DNA from: an uncultured Bacilli bacterium
GTDB lineage: Bacteria > Bacillota_I > Bacilli_A > RF39 > UBA660
DNA: 33,838 nucleotides
NCBI GenBank assembly: GCA_947624275.1
Contig: CANQJR010000007.1
Coordinates: 1-33,838, forward strand
Direction: 5' to 3'
In this document: one piece after another, positions 17,409-25,673 of the stretch
How the letters are laid out: each line of letters begins with the position of its first letter
How positions within the stretch are numbered: the first letter of the stretch is position 1
Made by a program: the position numbers and the translations under genes
Notes under the pieces: model-generated
What the model saw: the letters and a program-made list of their open reading frames with translations, nothing else
What the model was told of the DNA's origin: nothing
Databases searched by the model: none

Positions 17409-19766
17409 ATGATTAAAACAAATTTACCAGTACTTTTGATTAGAAACATGGTCCTATTTCCCAATAGCGAAATAAGGATTGAACTCGATAATGACTTCGA
17501 CAAAAAAGTTATTTCTTTAGCTGAAGATTATTATGATAATCAAGTATTGATAGTCAATCCCAAAGACGTTTTAGAACAAAATCCCGATGTTACCGAATTG
17601 CCTAAAGTAGGAATAATTGGTAATGTCAAAATGAAGATTGATATGCCTAATTCGAAGACGCGAGTAGTGATATCAGGAATCAGTCGTGCTAAAGTTCATA
17701 CTTATACCAAAGATGATAATATTTATGATGCGGTCATCAGCACTGTCGATGATGATGGTTTAGAACTAAAAGAGGAATTGGCATATGTTCGAAGTTTAGT
17801 AAAGCATGTCGAAATGTACGTCAAAGAAGTTCCATACATGTCTAATACTGTTTTGTCCCAAGTATCAGGAATCAATGATATCAATCAATTGACAGATATA
17901 GTGGCGCTCTTTTTGCCAATCAGTTTTGAGAGAAAATTGGAATATATAGAAGAGTTTTCAGCTACTAAAAGAGTTAAGATGATTCTCGATGATATCAATC
18001 ATGACATGGAAGTTTTAAAATTGGAAAAAGAAATTGAATCAGGGGTCAACAAAGCACTAGAAGAATCGCAACGCGAATTCGTTTTGCGTGAAAAAATTCG
18101 TGTCATCAAAGAAGAGTTAGGTGACGTTCACGATAAAGATAGTGAAATTGATGAATTGAGGACTAAAGCCAATCAATTGGATTGTCCTCCCAAAGTTAAA
18201 AATCGTTTGAATAATGAGATAAATAAATATGAAGCTTGTAATCCGAATTCGCCAGAAATGGGTCTTTTGAGTACCTATATCGATTGGTTGTTATCTTTGC
18301 CTTGGAATAAATCGACGAAAGACGTATCAGATTTGAACCGTGTTAAAGAGTCACTTGACAAATCGCATTATGCTTTGGATAGTGTCAAGGATCGCATCAT
18401 CGAGTATCTTGCAGTTAAACAAAACAAGAATAGTTTGCGAAGTCCAATCATATGTTTAGTTGGGCCACCAGGAGTTGGAAAGACGACTCTTGCCCAAAGC
18501 ATTGCTAAGAGTTTAAACCGTAAATCGACTAAAATAAGTGTCGGTGGAGTCAATGATGAGGCAGAAATTGTTGGACATCGTCGCACTTATGTTGGCGCAG
18601 CTCCAGGTCTAATCATTCAAGGTATGAAAAAGGCTGGTACGAGTAATCCCGTCTTCATCATCGATGAAATTGACAAAATGACCAAAGACATCAAAGGAGA
18701 CCCTGCTTCAGCTCTATTGGAAGTTTTAGACAAAGAACAAAATAAACATTTTGTCGACCATTATATTGAAGAAGAATTCGATTTGAGCGATGTCATGTTC
18801 ATCGCGACAGCCAATTACATCGAACAAATTCCCAATGAACTTCGCGATCGTTTAGAGATTGTAGAATTATCCAGTTACACCGAATACGAAAAATTAGATA
18901 TCGCCAAAATTCATCTCATTCCTAATCTTTTGGAAGAACATGGTGTGAAGTTAGAACGCGTCCATTTTACCGATGAAGCCATTTTGGCCACTATTCGCAA
19001 TTATACTAAAGAGAGTGGTGTTCGTGAATTAGAGCGTTTGTTAGCTACTATCATTCGTAAAATCGTCAAAGATATCGTCGTCAATAAATCTAAGAAAAAA
19101 TATGAAATTACCGATGAGGATTTAAAGATTTATTTAGGAAACGAAAAATACTTTTATCACAACAGTGATAATATTGGTAGAATCGGTGTCGTTAATGGTT
19201 TGGCCTACACGCAGTTCGGTGGAGATATTCTTCCCATTGAAACGACGATGTACAAGGGTAAAGGTGAACTGTTGTTAACTGGTTCTTTGGGAGAAGTAAT
19301 GCAAGAATCAGCTAAAATAGCCTTCAGTTATATTAAAGCCAATGCTTCCACATTCGGCATTGATGATGAACTCTTAACTAAAAATAATATTCATATTCAT
19401 GTACCTGAAGGAGCCGTTCCTAAAGATGGTCCAAGCGCAGGAGTAAGTTTGACGACAGCTTTGATAAGTCTCTTTACCAATCTGGAAATTCCTTCTAATA
19501 TTGCCATGACTGGTGAGATAACTCTAAGAGGAAAAGTTTTAGCCATCGGAGGTTTAAAAGAAAAAGTAATAGGAGCTCATCGTGCCCTCATGAAAAAGAT
19601 TTTTCTTCCTCGTGAAAATGCTAAAGATTTGAATGAAATACCCCAAGAAATTAAAAAAAATATAGATTTTATCTTAGTTGATTGTTATACTGATATATAT
19701 AACCATTTAAAAAAAGGAGAAAACAATGATAGAGCAAAAGGAACGAGAAGAAAAAATACAAAATAG
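17409..19766 (+). CDS. lon: ATP-dependent protease La (Lon)
   Basis: LPVLLIRNMVLFPNSEIRIE, Walker A GPPGVGKTTL, FIIDEIDKM, proteolytic motif PKDGPSAGVSLTTALISL. Confidence 0.98.
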   Translation: MIKTNLPVLLIRNMVLFPNSEIRIELDNDFDKKVISLAEDYYDNQVLIVNPKDVLEQNPDVTELPKVGIIGNVKMKIDMPNSKTRVVISGISRAKVHTYTKDDNIYDAVISTVDDDGLELKEELAYVRSLVKHVEMYVKEVPYMSNTVLSQVSGINDINQLTDIVALFLPISFERKLEYIEEFSATKRVKMILDDINHDMEVLKLEKEIESGVNKALEESQREFVLREKIRVIKEELGDVHDKDSEIDELRTKANQLDCPPKVKNRLNNEINKYEACNPNSPEMGLLSTYIDWLLSLPWNKSTKDVSDLNRVKESLDKSHYALDSVKDRIIEYLAVKQNKNSLRSPIICLVGPPGVGKTTLAQSIAKSLNRKSTKISVGGVNDEAEIVGHRRTYVGAAPGLIIQGMKKAGTSNPVFIIDEIDKMTKDIKGDPASALLEVLDKEQNKHFVDHYIEEEFDLSDVMFIATANYIEQIPNELRDRLEIVELSSYTEYEKLDIAKIHLIPNLLEEHGVKLERVHFTDEAILATIRNYTKESGVRELERLLATIIRKIVKDIVVNKSKKKYEITDEDLKIYLGNEKYFYHNSDNIGRIGVVNGLAYTQFGGDILPIETTMYKGKGELLLTGSLGEVMQESAKIAFSYIKANASTFGIDDELLTKNNIHIHVPEGAVPKDGPSAGVSLTTALISLFTNLEIPSNIAMTGEITLRGKVLAIGGLKEKVIGAHRALMKKIFLPRENAKDLNEIPQEIKKNIDFILVDCYTDIYNHLKKGENNDRAKGTRRKNTK

Positions 19767-20409
19767 TTTATGGTCAAAAAAAATATTAGCTAGTTCATCA
19801 ACCAAAGAGTTGTTGAAACTGGCTGAAAATCCTGACGAATTTGACTATTTCATTTCGGGGGTAGCTAATCGATTAAATGTTTTTTACGTTTGTTATCTAT
19901 GGAAATATAATGATATATTGCGCGAAATGATGCGAAAAAATTATTATCGATGTGATATCGATTCTTCATTAGACTCAAAAGTTTCCAAAGTTTTGAGTTA
20001 TTTAGATGAATATGCTTCTAGAGATAGTACGTATCGCACTGATTTCAGTACCCAATATGAATATCTGGCTTCTAGGAGCATTGGTATACATAAATTGGAT
20101 GTCAGTTTGAATGAACTCGATGAACACATGTATGACATGTTCCAAAAAATTAAATGTGGCGACATCGATGATGTCAAGACAGATAAGTATTATTTAGCGA
20201 CAGTCAGTTATTTGTCTGTTTACCATCCAAGATATTTTAATGCTTGTTCAGCTGGACACAAAGTAAAAATGGCATTATTTGATATCGATCGCGAACAATT
20301 TGATGATTACAGTTCATATCGCCATTTTAAAAGCGTGGCTGATAAGGCTTTAGAAAATATTTCTAAAGCATATATTGATAAAAAACCAAAGGTTAAAAGT
20401 TTATCATAA
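19726..20409 (+). CDS. Hypothetical soluble protein overlapping the lon 3' end
   Basis: RBS aaaaaggagaaaacaATG lies inside lon; 41-nt overlap; 227 aa with no recognisable motif. Confidence 0.8.
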   Translation: MIEQKEREEKIQNSLWSKKILASSSTKELLKLAENPDEFDYFISGVANRLNVFYVCYLWKYNDILREMMRKNYYRCDIDSSLDSKVSKVLSYLDEYASRDSTYRTDFSTQYEYLASRSIGIHKLDVSLNELDEHMYDMFQKIKCGDIDDVKTDKYYLATVSYLSVYHPRYFNACSAGHKVKMALFDIDREQFDDYSSYRHFKSVADKALENISKAYIDKKPKVKSLS

Positions 20410-20433
20410 TGTAAAAGAATAAAGAGGCGTTTT

Positions 20434-21240
20434 ATGTTAGAAATTATTATTTTAGCTATTGTCCAAGGAATAGCAGAATTTTTACCAATCTCATCATCAG
20501 CTCATTTGATCATTTTTAGAGATGTTTTTGGAATTGGTAGTAGTTTGATCAATGAAGAGATTGCTATGAGTTTTGATATTGCTCTTCATTTTGGAACATT
20601 GTGTGCCATTGGCATCTACTTTTTCAAAGATTTTATCAAAATGATTGCATCAGGATTGACCAAAGGAGTCAAAGAAAGAGACGGTAAAATTTTTTGGTAT
20701 GTCGTAGTTGCAACTATTCCAGCAGCTATCGTCGGAGTGTTATTTGAAGATGTCTTTGAAAACTTTTTTCGTAAACAGTTCATTCTCATCGCTCTAGCTC
20801 TCATCTTTATGGGAATTTTAATATATTTAGTCGATAAAAAAATGCCAAGTAAGAAGAATTTGGATAAATTGACATTAAAAGATGCGATTTTGATTGGATG
20901 TAGTCAAGTCTTTGCTCTAATTCCCGGCTTTTCTAGAAGTGGTACAACCATTGCTGCTAGCCGTGCTTTAGGAATTGATAAAGAAGATTCGGCTAAATTT
21001 TCCTTTTATCTATCAGCTCCTGTCGTTTTGGGATCTGTTTGTCTTTTCATCTTAAAAGACGGTTTCGATTTGATCGTTGCCAATGCTAGTATTTTCATAA
21101 TTGGCGTTTTGATATCTTTTATCGCTGGATTGTTGTGCATTAACTTTTTGTTGAAATATTTGCGCAAAAACGATTTCAAAATATTTATGATCTATCGCAT
21201 AGTGATTGGTATAATTGTTATAATTTGGACATTGTTTTAA
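20434..21240 (+). CDS. uppP: Undecaprenyl-diphosphate phosphatase
   Basis: LAIVQGIAEFLPISSSAHLII, ALIPGFSRSGTTIAASRALGI. Confidence 0.97.
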   Translation: MLEIIILAIVQGIAEFLPISSSAHLIIFRDVFGIGSSLINEEIAMSFDIALHFGTLCAIGIYFFKDFIKMIASGLTKGVKERDGKIFWYVVVATIPAAIVGVLFEDVFENFFRKQFILIALALIFMGILIYLVDKKMPSKKNLDKLTLKDAILIGCSQVFALIPGFSRSGTTIAASRALGIDKEDSAKFSFYLSAPVVLGSVCLFILKDGFDLIVANASIFIIGVLISFIAGLLCINFLLKYLRKNDFKIFMIYRIVIGIIVIIWTLF

Positions 21241-21267
21241 AAAAATAGGAATCATTTTCCTATTTTT
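21240..21267. terminator. Bidirectional terminator between convergent uppP and DUF192 gene
   Basis: aaaaataggaa-tcat-tttcctattttt. Confidence 0.8.
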
Positions 21268-21557
21268 AATTGATCATTTATATTTAAATCTTTAATAAAA
21301 TTGGCAGGGAATTCATAAGTATTATGAACTCCTTTTTTCGGTAATATTATTTTGTTTTTACCCAGATTCTTTTTCAGGTATAATATTTTGCCATTTCTAT
21401 CAGTCATGACGACATCTATGTTTTCTTTCATGAAAAAAGTATGAATGCAATTACAATTTTTAAAGAGTAAAGCATAATCAATATTTTTTTTAAACATGAA
21501 TCCCCAAAGGCGTTCTCTAAAACTTTTAGCTTCTTTAATAACGATATTATCAATCAT
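21252..21557 (-). CDS. DUF192 family protein
   Basis: IKEAKSFRERLWGFMFKKNIDYALLFKNCNCIHTFFMKENIDVVMTDRNGKILYLKKNL; start ATG at 21557 with RBS ggtgat. Confidence 0.9.
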   Translation of the reverse strand: MIDNIVIKEAKSFRERLWGFMFKKNIDYALLFKNCNCIHTFFMKENIDVVMTDRNGKILYLKKNLGKNKIILPKKGVHNTYEFPANFIKDLNINDQLKIGK

Positions 21558-21704
21558 GATATCACCATGATAAATATAGCACATTTTGAGAAATTTCTAA
21601 ACACATTCATATCAATTGTCTATGATAAATGTGTTTACTATCTGTATTGACAAAAAAAAACATTGAGTATAAAATTAAATTATCAAAAGGTAAGGTGATT
21701 TTGT

Positions 21705-21893
21705 GTGAAAAATGAAAAGGGACAAGCTTTAGTTGAATATATTTTAATTATTGCTCTAATGTCAGTTATTGTCATAACGGTTATTAATACTTTTGGTGGA
21801 TATATAAAAGATAGTATCACTAAGACCTCTTGCAACATTGCTGGACAAGATTATGTCGAAGGTGAAGAAGCTGGAGAAGGGTATTGTGAATGA
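21705..21893 (+). CDS. Flp-like small pilin/class III signal peptide protein
   Basis: GTG start, RBS aaggtgat; KNEKGQALVEYILIIALMSVIVITVINTFGGYIKDSI, a G|QALVEY Flp-type motif. Confidence 0.8.
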   Translation: MKNEKGQALVEYILIIALMSVIVITVINTFGGYIKDSITKTSCNIAGQDYVEGEEAGEGYCE

Positions 21894-21918
21894 TGCTTAA
21901 GGCATCTTTTTTTGACAA
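21892..21918 (+). terminator. Rho-independent terminator
   Basis: gatgc-ttaag-gcatcttttttt. Confidence 0.7.
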
Positions 21919-21941
21919 AAAATATGAATTGGTGACTTATA

Positions 21942-22925
21942 ATGATTGAAATAAATGGATTATTAGTTAAGATTTGTATGGAAATAGAGAAACTTTATTT
22001 ACATTTGATCGAATGTGAATATTTCAATGACGAAACGAGTAAAAAAAAGATTATTGCCAATATCAAATCTTTAGAAGAAATTGAGGATGACATCTATCGC
22101 AACATTGGTACGGATGAATGCTGCAAATTACTCGACAAAATTGATAATTATATTTTGCCTTATCGTGATGGACTTGAAAAATTCGGTAATGAGTCACTTT
22201 GGTTACAGAGAGTTATCTTTGGTCATCTATCACGCCTAGTCGCTTTAGAAAGAGAGGAATTAGAAGCGATTAATAACGTTTCTCGTGCCTATTTGAAATT
22301 GGGGGTTGAACTGCCTTTTGTGGGTAATGTCATGGTCAATCGTGAAGATATTTTGATGGCTGATTTACAGGATATATTTTTCTTTTTGTTACAGAATGCA
22401 GCAAGAGAGGAGAAGGATGATGTCTTCAAAAAATTATATATGAAATCGAAATATTTTAATTGTTTCTTAGATGGTGATCTCGAACGTCGACAGATCAAGT
22501 ATGACTTTAAAGAATTAGACGAAATTTATACTAATGGATATTTGAACGGATATTTCCTCGGTCTTCCTGTCCAAGATATAGGGGATGTCATCCAAGCAGA
22601 AGGTCGAGAATTATTATTACATTCACTCGTTGAGACTTATTCGATCACAGATGATTGTCAAAATGATAAAAATAAGCTCTTTGCATTAAAGGAGAACGTT
22701 CTGCGCATTAAAGCTCTTTCATTCCTAATGAATCAAAAAGATATGCAAACGTTGGGAAAGGCTTTGAGTGAGGCGATGAATGAACAGGCTTCCAAAGCAG
22801 ATTCAAACAATCATTTGCTTGCTCAGAGAAGTATCGAAGAGGCTTTTAAAAGAAAAGATCCAATTATTCAAAAGGTCAAAATAGTTAAAATGTTTAATCA
22901 AATTGATGGTAACTATAATAACTGA
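21942..22925 (+). CDS. Hypothetical soluble helical protein
   Basis: Long ORF, RBS-like ggtgacttata; no TM or recognisable motif. Confidence 0.75.
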   Translation: MIEINGLLVKICMEIEKLYLHLIECEYFNDETSKKKIIANIKSLEEIEDDIYRNIGTDECCKLLDKIDNYILPYRDGLEKFGNESLWLQRVIFGHLSRLVALEREELEAINNVSRAYLKLGVELPFVGNVMVNREDILMADLQDIFFFLLQNAAREEKDDVFKKLYMKSKYFNCFLDGDLERRQIKYDFKELDEIYTNGYLNGYFLGLPVQDIGDVIQAEGRELLLHSLVETYSITDDCQNDKNKLFALKENVLRIKALSFLMNQKDMQTLGKALSEAMNEQASKADSNNHLLAQRSIEEAFKRKDPIIQKVKIVKMFNQIDGNYNN

Positions 22926-22936
22926 TGACAATTTAC

Positions 22937-22965
22937 TTGCAATTTTTATTGATATGAGTTATAAT
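22937..22965 (+). promoter_or_regulatory. Promoter of tRNA-Lys
   Basis: TTGCAA, 17 nt, TATAAT. Confidence 0.6.
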
Positions 22966-22984
22966 TTATATTGTTAATTTGATT

Positions 22985-23060
22985 GTCTCCTTAGCTCAGT
23001 TGGTAGAGCAACTGACTCTTAATCAGTGGGTCTAGGGTTCGAATCCCTAAGGGGACACCA
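22985..23060 (+). tRNA. tRNA-Lys (anticodon CUU)
   Basis: GTCTCCTTAGCTCAGTTGGTAGAGCAACTGACTCTTAATCAGTGGGTCTAGGGTTCGAATCCCTAAGGGGACACCA; loop ct-CTT-aa; encoded CCA. Confidence 0.96.
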
Positions 23061-23075
23061 TATTTGATAATTAAA

Positions 23076-23117
23076 ATTCCTAGCAATTATAAGAGTTTGC
23101 TAGGAATTTTTATTTTT
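23076..23117 (+). terminator. Rho-independent terminator
   Basis: aaattcctagcaa-ttataagag-tttgctaggaattttta. Confidence 0.85.
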
Positions 23118-23144
23118 AAATTTTTAGAATTTTATAAAGTATTA

Positions 23145-23315
23145 CTAGTCATCGTTAATACTAGATTTTTTTTCGATATACTCTTTTAAAGTGCTTTCGC
23201 TCACTAGATTACGATTAACAACTCTAAAAGCCTCGAGTTCCATTATTAATCATTGGATAGTCTTAAAATTAACCCCAAGAATACAACTTATTTCCTTTGT
23301 TGTGTAAAATTTCAT
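23145..23315 (-). pseudogene. Decayed excisionase/MerR-like HTH DNA-binding protein
   Basis: Minus strand reads MKFYTTKEISCILGVNFKTIQ*LIMELEAFRVVNRNLVSESTLKEYIEKKSSINDD*; in-frame TGA at codon 22 (23250-23252). Matches the layout of small excisionase-type HTH proteins. Confidence 0.72.
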
Positions 23316-23384
23316 ATACACACTGCCTTTAATTTATAGAGTTGTTAATTAACCATCAATTTTTTCAATATATACTATATATTT

Positions 23385-24365
23385 TTATTCTTTTAATTCT
23401 TTATCTAGTTTTCTTGTTAACTCAGATGTACTTAAAATAGTATTGTCAGTTAATAATGTATAAGTGTCTCCAATGAGTTTAATATCTTTACTAAATCTTT
23501 TGTATATTGCACTTTGCATTATCTTTTTTTCGCATTCAATATCTTTATATTTCTGGCATTCTTCCGTTTCTTCAATTCCTTTATAAAAATATCCTTTATC
23601 GCTAATGATTCTTTCTATATTATATATATTTTTTTCAGAATCATAATATCCATCTATATAAGATATTTTTCCATATTCACTGTCAGATAAAAACACTTTT
23701 TCACTGGTTAATTTTTGGTTAAAATATTCTTGTTTATATACAATACCATCATTTTTTAAAACTAAATAAGTGGCTTTTTCGTCATCGTAATTTGCTCCTA
23801 CATAAGTACCATTTACATATAATATTTGCTTAACGTCTCCTTTTAATATAATATTGGCTTTTACTTTGCTAAAAGAAGAGTCAGATTTATATTCATACTT
23901 ATTTTCAAAATTATAAAAGTCATATATTTTATTATCGGTAGTGATTACATATATTTTAGAGGTATCATAGGTATCTCTTACAAAAGATTTTATTTCCATA
24001 TCTATCTTTTTACAATTTTGATTATTACTATATAACTCGTATAAATCAAATTCATATATAGAATTATCTTCTAAAATAAAATAATTGTTATATATATCTT
24101 TAATTTTCTTATCCAATATATCACATTTAAACTCATCTGTAGTATATGTATTTATAAAGTATTCATTATAATCCTCGTCGTCTCTATAATATTCATAATT
24201 GCTATGTGTTTTTATATATTCCTGTAAAGTTTTAGCATTTATTCTTTCATTATATCTTTTTTCACTCTTTATCTTATTGGATATATTATCGTATGCGACA
24301 ACGCCAACATATATCAGAACTATTACAACTATTATGATTCCTATTATTTTAAGTGCTTTTTTCAT
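23385..24365 (-). CDS. Membrane-anchored hypothetical protein, very AT-rich
   Basis: N-terminal TM MKKALKIIGIIIVVIVLIYVGVVAYD, then ~290 aa extracytoplasmic Tyr/Lys/Asp-rich domain with recurring NxIYxF/Y-like segments; RBS agagga. Confidence 0.8.
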   Translation of the reverse strand: MKKALKIIGIIIVVIVLIYVGVVAYDNISNKIKSEKRYNERINAKTLQEYIKTHSNYEYYRDDEDYNEYFINTYTTDEFKCDILDKKIKDIYNNYFILEDNSIYEFDLYELYSNNQNCKKIDMEIKSFVRDTYDTSKIYVITTDNKIYDFYNFENKYEYKSDSSFSKVKANIILKGDVKQILYVNGTYVGANYDDEKATYLVLKNDGIVYKQEYFNQKLTSEKVFLSDSEYGKISYIDGYYDSEKNIYNIERIISDKGYFYKGIEETEECQKYKDIECEKKIMQSAIYKRFSKDIKLIGDTYTLLTDNTILSTSELTRKLDKELKE

Positions 24366-24559
24366 TTACTATTCCTCTTTTCTTTTTAATATACTTTATT
24401 ATATCATATCCCAAAACAAGTTAAAAATATTATTACTAATGAAAGTATTTAAGTTAATTTTTTTTATAATTTCCTTCTTTTAGGTTATTCGTTGTTTCGC
24501 TTTTTTCTTCTTTTTCTATAATATAGTAGATTGATCAATCAAAAGAAAGAGGAGGAGAT

Positions 24560-25594
24560 ATGGAGTTCAAATTGACAAAAGGGTATGAAGATTATGCGAT
24601 ATTTCCGATGAATTATTTGCGAATTACTCAATCGTATGATCAAGGTAATCATATCGATCATTGGAAAGGAGCTAATTATGTCGATTATCCAATTGATGTC
24701 GGAGGTATGGATAGTGGTCGTGACTACTTATTCGCGCCAGTTGATATGAAAGTGACAGCTTTAAGTGGTATAGGTAATAAATTAGTATCTAACAAAATAT
24801 TTTTAGAATCGGTCAATAAAGTTAAGACGCCTAAATGGGGAACGACTAAAATTTTTATGACGGCTGTCCATTTTGAAAATAGTGACGTCTCTAAATTTGG
24901 TCTCAGCGTCGGTAAAATAATTAAAGCTGGACAACCGATCTGTTTTGAGGGAAGAGAAACGGCTACGGCGAATCATCTCCATTTGACTTGTGGTATTGGA
25001 TCTAGTACGAAATCGATTCAAAACAATAAAGGGAAATGGGTCACGAAAGGCAATTGTAAAAAACCAGAAGAAATTTTTTATATCGATCCCAATTTTACCA
25101 TTGTCAAAAATATGGGAGGATTGAAATTTGTTGAGTTACCTAAAAGAGAAGTAGAAATGTTGCCCAAAATAGGTAGTCCAGTATTGCGTGATACTACGAA
25201 AAAGCAAATCGAGGTTCTCGTTGATACTTTGAGAATGAGGAGTCTTCCAACGACATCAGGAAAGGTTTTAGGTTATATCAAAAAAGGCATTTATGATTAT
25301 GGTGATATTAGACAAGCCAATAATTATACGTGGTATAAAGTTGAGAACGGATGGATAGCTTTTAATGATCTTTGGTGCAAGTTATATGAAAAAGAAGTCA
25401 CAGTACCAGAGACTGAGGAAAATCTTCAACCGAGTGAAATGCCTTCACAAGAACCCGATGTTATCAAAGATGATCAAAAAGAAGAAACAGAAAAAGAAGA
25501 AAAATTTGAAAAAAACGTCAATCTGTTCATCGCTTTTTTTCAAAAGGTATGGTTTGTCATCAAAAAAGTCATAGGCATCTTCATAAAATTTTAG
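24560..25594 (+). CDS. M23-like (LytM) peptidase + SH3 domain protein, phage-lysin-like, no signal peptide
   Basis: HWKGANYVDYPIDVGGMDSGRDYLFAPVDMKVTAL...ATANHLHLTCG; SH3-like VDTLRMRSLPTTSGKVLGYIKKGIYDY...WYKVENGWIAF; RBS gaggaggag. Confidence 0.75.
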   Translation: MEFKLTKGYEDYAIFPMNYLRITQSYDQGNHIDHWKGANYVDYPIDVGGMDSGRDYLFAPVDMKVTALSGIGNKLVSNKIFLESVNKVKTPKWGTTKIFMTAVHFENSDVSKFGLSVGKIIKAGQPICFEGRETATANHLHLTCGIGSSTKSIQNNKGKWVTKGNCKKPEEIFYIDPNFTIVKNMGGLKFVELPKREVEMLPKIGSPVLRDTTKKQIEVLVDTLRMRSLPTTSGKVLGYIKKGIYDYGDIRQANNYTWYKVENGWIAFNDLWCKLYEKEVTVPETEENLQPSEMPSQEPDVIKDDQKEETEKEEKFEKNVNLFIAFFQKVWFVIKKVIGIFIKF

Positions 25595-25619
25595 ACTTGG
25601 TCATCCAAGTCTTTTTAAT
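25593..25619 (+). terminator. Rho-independent terminator
   Basis: agacttgg-tcat-ccaagtcttttt. Confidence 0.85.
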
Positions 25620-25673
25620 TATAAATGACATATTTCGTCAAAGATGTTATAATAATATAAATAGAGGTACGAT

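Noticed and set aside
23250-23252. In-frame TGA in the excisionase-like ORF as evidence for UGA=Trp (code 4)
   Set aside because: Many intact genes in the window end with TGA (for example the YitT, Flp-like and 21942 genes) and the core genes read full length under the standard code, so decay is more likely.
24199-24483. Plus-strand ORF opposite the 5' end of the AT-rich membrane protein
   Set aside because: Complement of a TM segment in AT-rich DNA gives a hydrophobic shadow ORF; the minus strand has the better RBS, promoter and protein features.
22985-24560. Duplicated tRNA-Lys 3' end (att site) downstream of the tRNA
   Set aside because: No second copy of ggttcgaatccctaaggggacacca or a clear partial copy was seen by eye; a computed search is needed.
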